Assembly (NCBI GenBank): GCA_046482845.1
Contig: JAWOEJ010000027.1
Span: 1-15,663, forward strand
Length of the DNA: 15,663 nt
Origin: DATFJZ01 sp046482845
Lineage (GTDB): Bacteria > Desulfobacterota > Desulfobacteria > Desulfobacterales > Desulfobacteraceae
Direction: 5' to 3'
Shown: piece after piece, positions 1 through 7,000 of the stretch
Numbering within the stretch: position 1 is the first letter of the stretch
How the letters are laid out: every line of letters begins with the position of its first letter
Notes under the pieces: model-generated
Databases searched by the model: none
What the model saw: the letters and a program-made list of their open reading frames with translations, nothing else
Told to the model about the DNA's origin: nothing
Translations under genes and position numbers: made by a program

Positions 1-306
1 GCCCTGCTGGATGCTGACGTAAACTATAAGATTGCCAAAGATTTTACCAATACAGTCAAGGAGAAAGCCCTTGGCCAGAAGGTAGTGGAGTCGGTAAAGC
101 CCGGCCAGCTGATGGTGAAGATCGTGAATGATGAGCTGGCTAACCTGATGGGAGGCACTGCTGCAGAACTCAACCTGGAGGGAAATCCTACAGTCATCCT
201 GCTTGCAGGGCTTCAGGGATCCGGTAAGACGACCATGGCCGGTAAGCTGGCCCGCTTCTTCAGGGATAAGCATGGCAAGAATCCCATGCTGGTGGCAAGT
301 GACGTG
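1..306 (+). pseudogene. ffh: Partial ffh (SRP54 GTPase), cut at the window edge and broken at a repeat
   Basis: Ffh is the GTPase of the signal recognition particle, which targets nascent membrane proteins. Reading frame 1 is open from the first base, so the gene enters from outside the window. It begins with the end of the N domain (ALLDADVNYKIAKDF, then a GQKVVESVKPGQ stretch) and runs into the G domain. The P-loop GLQGSGKTT is at 208-234 and LVASDV ends at 306. In intact SRP54 proteins this DV is followed by YRPAA and about 340 more residues (rest of the G domain and the M domain). Here the frame instead runs into repeat copy A (306-415) and stops at a TGA at 490-492, with about 60 residues unlike SRP54. 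No further SRP54 homology is visible downstream. Because ffh is essential in most bacteria, an intact copy must exist elsewhere, or the join at the repeat is an assembly error. The family call is firm; the cause of the break is not known. Confidence 0.85.
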
Positions 307-415
307 GCCGCAGGTCGCCGATTTTTAGCCTGGCAGGGAAAAAGTCCTCCGTCGGTCGCTGTTCTGACAGGCAAACGCTGGGGGCGGCGGTATTCAAAAA
401 ACTTGATAACCGAGT
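306..415 (+). repeat. R1 repeat, copy A (subtype I), inside the ffh remnant
   Basis: About 110 bp, from GGCCGCAG to AACCGAGT. Core blocks are GCCTGGCAGGGAAAAAGTC (329-347) and CTGACAGGCAAACGCTGGGG (364-383), then a tail ending TTGATAACCGAGT. The GCCTGGCAGG and CTGACAGGC arms can pair around a ~25-nt loop. It matches the reverse complement of copy D nearly base for base, including the outer ends. Those shared ends define the limits and place the left end exactly where ffh homology stops. The short GTGG flanking both ends could be a target duplication, but it is too short to rely on. Confidence 0.85.
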
Positions 416-477
416 GGTATGATTTAAAAACAGATGACATTTGTCATATATTGTCTGTTGTTTCCTGTGTCATTATG

Positions 478-500
478 GGTTATACTCGTTGATCAGGTTT
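478..500 (-). repeat. Possible R1 terminus fragment, inverted
   Basis: Read on the minus strand, this stretch resembles the 3' end of R1 (an AAAC.TGAT....CGAGT pattern) with a few mismatches, in the orientation opposite to copy A. Beyond it the similarity fades. It may be the relic of a decayed R1 copy lying between copies A and B, or a chance match. Confidence 0.3.
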
Positions 501-534
501 TTGGTTCTGGAGAACGGGGGCAGCTGACGTTATC

Positions 535-645
535 TACCACAGGTCGCCGTTTTTTAGCCTGACAGGGAAAAAATCCTCCGTTGTTCACGTTCCTGACAGG
601 CAACCGCTGGGGGCGGTGCTATTCAAAAAAACTTGATCTTCGAGT
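535..645 (+). repeat. R1 repeat, copy B (subtype I)
   Basis: Same ~110-bp element as copy A, in the same orientation. It contains AGCCTGACAGGGAAAAA, a short variable loop beginning CTCCGTTG, CCTGACAGGCAACCGCTGGG, and a tail with ATTCAAAAAAACTTGAT and CGAGT. It differs from copy A at scattered positions, as expected for an older or diverged copy. With copy A it fills most of the gene-free DNA before the methyltransferase gene; nothing coding is apparent between 493 and 742. Confidence 0.85.
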
Positions 646-742
646 AACAGCAGAAATACAAAAGTCTCATGCTTTAACAGGGAGGGTTGCAGAATATTTT
701 GAGGTACTGCCAGGAATAACATGGTAAACACAAGGAGGAAAA

Positions 743-2194
743 ATGGATTTAAAAGGTCTTAAGGGGGGACAGTATCGTCCACTTACCCAGGAACAGGTAA
801 AGAATATACATGAAGCTTCCCTCACCATCCTGGAGACAACCGGGGTGGGTTATGAAGAAGGTCTCGGGGATACTGCAGAGATGCTTGAGAAAAACGGGGC
901 TGATGTTGACAGGGATAAGCGGAAAATCAGGTTTCCAAGGGATCTGATTGTTGAAAATGTGGCAAAGGCGCCTGAAAAGGTGATGCTCTATGGACGTGAT
1001 ACCAAAAATGACCTGGAACTTACAGGGGACAAAGTTTACCTTGGAACCGGCGGAGCTGCCATAAAAATTCTGGATCCTGAAACAGGAGAGGCCAGGTCAA
1101 CCACGCTTAAAGATCTTTACAACGTGTCAAGGCTGGTGGACCAGCTGGATAATATCCATTTTCTGCTACGGCCATGCATCCCCACGGATATTCCTGAATC
1201 TGCCTATGATATCAATATGTATTATGCCTGTCTCAAGGCATCAACCAAGCATGTGATGTCAGGGGTGAATGATGAAAAAGGGTTTAAGGATGTTTTAGAA
1301 CTGGCCGCTGTTATTGCCGGCGGAAAAGAAGCATTTATGGCCAGGCCCTTTATTTCAGTGATCACCTCCTTTGCCATCAGTCCCCTGAAGCTCTGCACCC
1401 AGTCCACCCATATCATGCAGGAGGCCAACAGAAACAATATTGCCGTGGCTCTTTCCAGTGCACCCATGGCAGGGTCAACATCCCCACTGACCATGGCGGG
1501 AACCCTGGCTCAGCTCCACTCCGAACAAATGGCAGGCATTGCCATCTGTCAGATTACCCGTCCGGGTGCTCCTACCATTTACGGAGGGATTCCCGGTCTT
1601 GCCAACCTCAAGACCATGGGATACTCGGGCGGGGCTGTTGAGTGCGGTATGATGAACGCTGCCATTCACCAATTGTCAAGATTTATCAAAGTGCCCAATT
1701 ATAACTCTGCCGGGCTGTCAGATTCCAAACTCCCGGATATTCAGGCGGGATGGGAAAAGGCCTTTACTTCGCTGCTGGCTGCCATGGGAGGCTCCAACTA
1801 TATCCACCACAGCGCCGGCATGCTTGAATCCATGCTGACAATTGCCCATGAGCAGTATGTGATTGACGATGAAATTATTGGCAACTGCTGCAGGGTTCTC
1901 AAGGGAATTGATGTGGATCCGGAACATCTTGCCCTTGAGGTGATTGATTCAGTCGGTCCGGGCGGTAATTTTATGACATCCCCCCATACCATGACCCATA
2001 TGAAAACAGAATACTTTGCAGGTAACGGGGTAGCAGACAGAAAAAGCCGTTCAAAATGGGAAAAAGACGGATCTCTGGATACCAGGGAAAGGGCAAAAAA
2101 AATGGCGGCTCAATTGATTGCAAAAAGTGCCCCCTCCCAGTTCTCCGATGAAATTGACAGGGAAATACGGGAAAAATTTGACATATTGCTTTAA
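743..2194 (+). CDS. MttB/MtgB-family (COG5598) methyltransferase without pyrrolysine
   Basis: This 483-aa protein belongs to the trimethylamine methyltransferase superfamily, whose members move a methyl group from an amine to a Co(I) corrinoid protein. Family features include the N-terminal LTQEQVKNIHEASLTILETTGVG helix, the glycine-rich PTIYGGIPGLANL segment and the SDSKLPDIQAGWE segment near residues 326-338. The frame runs through without any in-frame TAG, so this is the non-pyrrolysine branch. That branch includes glycine betaine methyltransferase MtgB of Desulfitobacterium and relatives acting on proline betaine, carnitine or gamma-butyrobetaine. By my alignment the pyrrolysine-equivalent site lies near Leu325, but I am not certain of that position. 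The start is well supported by an AGGAGG ribosome site ending a few bases before the ATG. The corrinoid protein and methyl-THF transferase that follow complete the system. The substrate cannot be read from sequence; a quaternary amine is the best guess. Confidence 0.9.
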   Translation: MDLKGLKGGQYRPLTQEQVKNIHEASLTILETTGVGYEEGLGDTAEMLEKNGADVDRDKRKIRFPRDLIVENVAKAPEKVMLYGRDTKNDLELTGDKVYLGTGGAAIKILDPETGEARSTTLKDLYNVSRLVDQLDNIHFLLRPCIPTDIPESAYDINMYYACLKASTKHVMSGVNDEKGFKDVLELAAVIAGGKEAFMARPFISVITSFAISPLKLCTQSTHIMQEANRNNIAVALSSAPMAGSTSPLTMAGTLAQLHSEQMAGIAICQITRPGAPTIYGGIPGLANLKTMGYSGGAVECGMMNAAIHQLSRFIKVPNYNSAGLSDSKLPDIQAGWEKAFTSLLAAMGGSNYIHHSAGMLESMLTIAHEQYVIDDEIIGNCCRVLKGIDVDPEHLALEVIDSVGPGGNFMTSPHTMTHMKTEYFAGNGVADRKSRSKWEKDGSLDTRERAKKMAAQLIAKSAPSQFSDEIDREIREKFDILL

Positions 2195-2243
2195 TTTCTA
2201 TAAGCAGATATAAACATTCATGGCCTGAGCGGCCACAACAGAT

Positions 2244-2348
2244 CATGAAAGCCCTCAGCTGTCAGTAACCAGCAGGGAAACAACTGTAATTCTTTACTGG
2301 AAACTGAGTGCTGATAACTGAGTACTGAAGGCTGACGGCTTTCATATA
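2244..2348 (+). repeat. R2 repeat, copy a: imperfect palindrome with a 7-bp internal period
   Basis: Starts CATGAAAGCCCTCAG and ends CTGACGGCTTTCATATAA. The outer arms are inverted repeats of each other with a few mismatches, so the transcript could fold into a long hairpin. The right half is built of degenerate heptamers (ACTGAGT, GCTGATA, ACTGAGT, ACTGAAG, GCTGACG). It is preceded by CACAACA, as are, in similar form, the copies at 8796-8868 and 8882-8929. It lies between the methyltransferase gene and its corrinoid partner. Confidence 0.75.
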
Positions 2349-2357
2349 ATTTAAACG

Positions 2358-2403
2358 GGATGAAAAAAGGCATCCTTCAAAACCGGTTTTTGAACTGGTT
2401 TTG
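2358..2403 (+). promoter_or_regulatory. Two adjacent hairpins in the leader of the corrinoid protein gene
   Basis: The first is a short stem GGATG/CATCC around AAAAAAGG (about 2358-2375). The second is a strong 11-bp stem with one G.U pair (2378-2388 with 2393-2403, loop TTTG). No T-run follows, so it is not a convincing intrinsic terminator. It ends 15 nt before an ATG that lacks a visible Shine-Dalgarno sequence. A role in translation, RNA processing or mRNA stability is inference. Confidence 0.45.
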
Positions 2404-2418
2404 TAAATTGTAAAATTA

Positions 2419-3051
2419 ATGACTGATTTTAATGAAATTCAGGAAACACTTGTAAACTGTGATGGTGATAAACTGCTTGAGCTTGTGGAAAAGGCCGTAG
2501 AGGAAAAGGTTCCTGCTGAAGAAATTCTTAACAAAGGCCTGATCGCAGGAATGGACATTGTGGGCGAAAAAATGGAAAATGAGGACATGTTTATTCCTGA
2601 GGTGCTTATGGCTGCCCAGGCCATGAGCCGCTGTGTTGAACTGCTGAAACCCCTTTTAAAGGAAGAGGAGAGCAAATCCAAAGGAAGTGTTGTGATCGGC
2701 ACGGTAAAAGGCGATCTTCATGATATCGGAAAGAATCTGGTTGCCATGATGATCGAGAGTGCCGGTCTGGATGTTCATAACCTTGGTGTGGATATTGCGC
2801 CTGAAAAATTTGTTGAAGAGATCAAAAAAAAGAATGCCACTATTCTCTGCCTGTCCGCACTTTTGACGACAACAATGCCCATGATGAAAAAAACCATTGA
2901 CGCGGTAACAGAAGGCGGGTTAAGAGAACAGGTCAAGATAATGGTCGGCGGCGCTCCTGTTACCCAGTCATTTGCCGATGAAATCGGTGCGGACGGGTTT
3001 GCAGCGGATGCCGGTTCCGCTGCAAAAAAAGCCAAATCATTTCTATCATAG
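2419..3051 (+). CDS. Corrinoid (B12-binding) methyl-carrier protein, MtgC/MttC type
   Basis: This 210-aa protein carries the methyl group on cobalamin between the two methyltransferases. An N-terminal helical B12-binding cap (about residues 1-85, with the GLIAGMDIVGEKMENEDMF stretch typical of these proteins) precedes a Rossmann-like cobalamin domain. The DxHxxG motif is D99-x-H101-x-x-G104 in GTVKGDLHDIGKN, and His101 would be the lower axial cobalt ligand. SALLTTTM and VGGAPV are the later B12-binding loops. Length is normal for the family. The ATG at 2419 is the only reasonable start (in-frame stop at 2404-2406), yet no ribosome-binding site is apparent and two hairpins precede it. It follows the methyltransferase gene after 224 nt containing repeat R2a and is followed 13 nt later by the methyl-THF transferase gene. 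Confidence 0.95.
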   Translation: MTDFNEIQETLVNCDGDKLLELVEKAVEEKVPAEEILNKGLIAGMDIVGEKMENEDMFIPEVLMAAQAMSRCVELLKPLLKEEESKSKGSVVIGTVKGDLHDIGKNLVAMMIESAGLDVHNLGVDIAPEKFVEEIKKKNATILCLSALLTTTMPMMKKTIDAVTEGGLREQVKIMVGGAPVTQSFADEIGADGFAADAGSAAKKAKSFLS

Positions 3052-3064
3052 GAGATAATTGTTT

Positions 3065-3865
3065 ATGTTTGAAGTCATAGGCGAGAGAATCAACACGTCA
3101 AGAAAAAATGTGCAGAATGCTGTGGCAGACAGGGACAGCACGTATATCAGATCAGACGTGGAAAAACAGCTGGCAGCAGGTGCTGACTATATTGATGTTA
3201 ATGCCGGCGCACGGATAGGGCATGAAGCAGAAGACATGAAATGGCTTATTGAGACCATTCAGCCCATTGCTGACAAACCACTCTGCCTTGACAGCCCTGA
3301 TCCTGCCGTTCTTGAGATGGCATTCAACATGGTGGACAAGACGCCCATGGTCAATTCCATCAGTCTGGAAAATGAGCGTTTCAAAACCATGATGCCTTTT
3401 TTAAAAGACAGGGAATGCAGAATTATCGCCCTCTGCATGGATGATACCGGCATGCCCGCATCTTCAGAGGATATTGTCTCCAGGGCGGGTGTTCTGATCG
3501 AGGAACTGGGTAAGATCGGATTTAAACAGGAATTTATCTATATTGATCCTTTGGTTCAGCCCATCAGCACGGATACCACAAAGGGAGTCATGGTGCTGAA
3601 CGCGGTAAAAGCGATCAAGGAAAAATTTCCTGATGTTCATATCACAGGCGGGCTGTCCAATATTTCCTATGGCCTGCCCAAAAGAAAGATTATCAACAGA
3701 ACCTTTCTGACCCTTATGATGGGGACAGGTATGGATTCCGCCATTATTGATCCCCTTGACAAGGCCATTATGGCATCCATAAAAACAGCTGACATGCTTG
3801 TTGGAAATGACAATTTCTGCATGAATTTTCTCAAAGGGGTCCGCAGCGGTGTTATTGAAGCCTGA
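3065..3865 (+). CDS. Methyltetrahydrofolate:corrinoid methyltransferase, MtgA/AcsE-like
   Basis: This 266-aa pterin-binding TIM-barrel protein would transfer the methyl group between the corrinoid protein and tetrahydrofolate, feeding or drawing on the methyl branch of the Wood-Ljungdahl pathway. Family landmarks are GERINTSRKN (residues 6-15), DVNAG (44-48), the KPLCLDSPDPAV strand, VNSIS and GGLSNISYGLP. The Asn in the last motif is residue 199, the same number as the pterin-contacting Asn of Moorella MeTr, and the total length also fits. The ATG at 3065 is preferred over an in-frame TTG at 3059 because AGGAGA at 3050-3055 has proper spacing only for the ATG. It is co-directional with and 13 nt after the corrinoid protein gene. 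The nearest characterised parallel is the MtgA partner of MtgB. AcsE of the CODH/ACS cluster is less likely because the neighbours are an MttB homologue and its corrinoid protein. Confidence 0.93.
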   Translation: MFEVIGERINTSRKNVQNAVADRDSTYIRSDVEKQLAAGADYIDVNAGARIGHEAEDMKWLIETIQPIADKPLCLDSPDPAVLEMAFNMVDKTPMVNSISLENERFKTMMPFLKDRECRIIALCMDDTGMPASSEDIVSRAGVLIEELGKIGFKQEFIYIDPLVQPISTDTTKGVMVLNAVKAIKEKFPDVHITGGLSNISYGLPKRKIINRTFLTLMMGTGMDSAIIDPLDKAIMASIKTADMLVGNDNFCMNFLKGVRSGVIEA

Positions 3866-4020
3866 CCCAGTGCTGATGACATATGGCGCAGGGGTGCTGA
3901 AACCTGACCCAGCGGTATTGACGTATAAATCGGTGCTGTTTAAGACTGGAACTGAGAGGCTGAGGCGTTTATTAAGTCAGGGAACTGAGATACTGAGGTG
4001 TTTAAGGCAGGGAGCAGGTT
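3861..4020 (+). repeat. Two degenerate direct-repeat pairs before the GlmS-like gene
   Basis: CCTGACCCAG recurs at 3861 and 3903 with similar following bases (TGCTGATGACATAT against CGGTATTGACGTAT), a 42-bp period. From 3945 a second pair with a ~30-bp period follows (GACTGGAACTGAGAGGCTGAG, then GTCAGGGAACTGAGATACTG, each ending GNGTTTA). ACTGAGA, GGCTGAG and TACTGAG are heptamers like those inside R2. GGAG at 4011-4014 within the last unit serves as the ribosome site of the next gene. Confidence 0.55.
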
Positions 4021-4023
4021 AGA

Positions 4024-7000
4024 ATGTGCGGGATCGTTGCTTATTTTGGAAGTGCGCCGGACAGTGTGGCCAGAATGGTTACCGGCATGTCAGCTATTAT
4101 TTACCGTGCGCCGGACAGCACAGGCATGGGCATGTTCGGGAATATGTCAAATCCCATTCTCCAGAGAAAAAACCTGGGGTCTGTGGCTGGATTTCTTGAA
4201 GTCATCAAGACAGCTCCCTTTAATGAAAATCCGGACAAAGCCCTTTATCAGCTCTGGCAGGGCCCTTTGATGAGCGGTTCTGATATGCAAAAACAGCTTA
4301 TTGAATTTGAAGGATTGTCTACGGAAATCCATGCCAAGTGCCGGTCAGGATCACTGCCCTATCCTTTGATTTCCGAATTGTTTTCAGGGGATTCAAGCTG
4401 CTTTGTCTCTCTTTCACCGGGGTATCCCGGGCGCAGCGGTCCCATGCCGTATTTCAAGGTTACGTCAAGAAATGACCTCAGGTCAGTGGTTAAAACCATG
4501 GCCTGTGAATACAACCTTTCCTTTGTGGCCATAAAATCTATTTTCAGAAACCTGCTGGAGGATAATCTCAAAAAATACGGGGAAGAACTTCTTGTCAAAG
4601 CAGATGCTGCAGATGTGTTTAATGTGTTTGACTATCTGTTCCAGAAGATCTTTGAGGAATTCAGATACCGCCAGCCGGTAAGGCAGAGCTATAAGAGAAT
4701 TGCCTTAAACCCCCATGCCCGGAAATATCTCTGGTATCTGCTCAAAAAAATGGACATCACAATTCCCGAGGATTTTGACTGTGATGCTGTCTCCTGTCTG
4801 TTCAGACTGCTTGATGCGGCACTTGTTTCCAGAATCCCCCATTATCCTGTCATTGAATCTGAGCTTCAGGGACTGCTTGATGAGGCCCTTGCCAGTTCAG
4901 ATGTAAGCCTGTCAATGTCCTGGAAATCCCTTTATCTGGCAGAAAAGGGCCTTAACGTATACGGCAGGGCAGCGTCTGCAGTACTGGAATGGCTTCAGAA
5001 AAAAGAATTGTTAAAAGAGCTTTCCTCCAGTGTATATGCAGGAACCTCCAGTGCCATTTCTTCAGTTTTCGGGGTAACAGGTAACAGGTGCCTGGATTAT
5101 ATTATCCAGCCGGTGATTGCCCAGGGCAGATGGGCCCTTCAGTCTTCTGTAACATTGAAGAACGCCCATCCCTTTATGGATGAGGAGGCAAAGCGATCGA
5201 TTGTGCTCAACGGACAGTTTTCAAGCGAAATGGAGCATGAGCTGGCTGATTTTCTCAGCAGTGTGGCCGGCCTTTCCTTTAGAAGCGATAACTCATCGGA
5301 ATATTTTGCCCTTTTATGGGGGTATTATTATAAAATACTGAAACAGGAAAAAGCACGGTTTCAAGAGGTAAAGGATCAGATTGAAAAAGGGCTTGAAGTC
5401 TATGCCGTGGGCAGTAACTCCATAAATTATCAGATTTTCAGACAGGTGCAGAACAAGTCGGACACAGAACTGGATGAAGCTGCATTTATTGAAGCTGCAA
5501 AAATTTTTACCAAAAACGGGGGGCAGATTGCAGCAGCGGGAATCAGCATTAAGTCTCCGAGAACCCTTTATGCGGTTTCCTGCAACAGACCGCTTTTTAT
5601 TGTTAAAAAAAAACATACCAATGATTTCATGGTGGTCTCTGATATCAATGCGGCCATGGGCCTGTTCCATCAGTCTGATATTATTGATGTGACAATGGCC
5701 TATGAAGGCCTTATTAAGGAACGGGAGGAGCTTTTACTCAGCCTGAAGCAAAGCCGGTCTCCCCAGAAGGACATGCAGGCGGTTGAAGAAGAATATGCAA
5801 AGAAGATTGACGATGTGCTGACCCCATTTGCCGTGGACGTGTATACCCTGGAAGGGGATGAAATTTTTGCAAAAATCTTTACCTGTTTTAAAAATGGAAA
5901 TCTGCTCAGGGATATACATATAACGAATTTCAAGGGGAAAAGGCTCCACAATATTGAACCCGACTCCATAAATCTAACGCCTCCCCATGTCTACAAGGAT
6001 CTGGAAAAGTCCTTTTTTGAATCTCATCTGGAGGAAGTTCCTGATCTTCTGGAAAAAATGCTGAGCGCCCGCATGCAGGAGGATGGATCCTTTAACCGGT
6101 TTCCCTTTAAAATAAATCTTCTGTACCGGAAATTTGGAAAAAAGCTTAAGAGCCTGGAACGTATCTTTCTGTTCGGTATGGGAAGCTCCAATTATGTGTC
6201 ACTTTTTTCAGCAGGATTTACCAGGGCAATCGTCAGCAGGTTTCAGGTGATCTGTCTTGAACCGGTTGAAATTGACATGCTGACCCGTTTGATTGATCCG
6301 GAACGGGACCTTGTCCTTTTGGTCAGCTGGAGTGCCACAACAGCTGAAATGGTGAAAACAGCCAAAGACCTTTCTGCCATGAGGGTGGCCTTTGCCGCGG
6401 TAACCGAAAAAACCTTTGGAGATATGGCTCTGATTGCCCGTAAAAGCTGCGGTATTATTCATGTGATGAGCGGAGAAGAGGTTACAGTGTCTGCGGTGAA
6501 AAGCACATTCTGCTCCTTAATGGCAATTGATCTGTTCATGCTCTGGCTGTGTACTGAAATTCTTGATCTCCCTGTTGATCTGTCCGTTTCAGGGAGTATG
6601 GGGCAGATACCAGGGGTACTTGGATATATGCTGCAGGATGCAAAAATTAAAAGTAAGGTTCAGCAGCTGGCTTTTTATAATGCTTCTGCAGATATGTTTC
6701 TGGTTGTTGATGCCCTTTACAATAATGGTACAGGATATGAGGCAGCCATGAAAATGGAGGAGCTGACCTGGTCGGTAAAGTCCAGAGCAATTGATTACAG
6801 AGATCTTGAATTAAATATGCTCACCTCGAACAAAGATAGAAATTTTTTAATTGTAAATGCCACAAACCGGGAAAGAATCCTTGAAGCCGTTGAGGTAATG
6901 ACCCGACTGAATAAAGCGGATATCCCCTTTTTTGCTGTGACCTATGAAAGCAGCCGAACCGAGACCATCCAGGCGCTCAGCAAAAACAACCAGATCCTGC

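Noticed and set aside
434..447. Perfect palindrome ATGACA-TT-TGTCAT as an operator
   Set aside because: It is a good 6-bp inverted repeat, but there is no promoter beside it, no regulator gene nearby and no second copy in the window. It may be chance in AT-rich DNA.
85..492. A free-standing 135-aa GTPase fragment gene
   Set aside because: The frame is open from base 1 with SRP54 homology upstream of 85, and the last ~60 residues are translated repeat. It is the remnant of ffh, not a separate gene.
306..645. CRISPR array made of R1 units
   Set aside because: Only two copies are adjacent here, the units are far too long, the inter-unit distance is irregular, and there are no cas genes.
493..742. 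Cobalamin riboswitch upstream of the methyltransferase gene
   Set aside because: No B12-box-like conserved core was seen; the space is occupied by R1 copy B and a short leader with a ribosome site.
743..2194. Pyrrolysine-containing MttB
   Set aside because: No in-frame TAG occurs in the full-length frame, and no pylT/pylSBCD genes are visible.
3059..3064. TTG start for the methyl-THF transferase
   Set aside because: Only about 3 nt from the AGGAGA ribosome site. The ATG at 3065 has normal spacing and gives Asn199 the family numbering.
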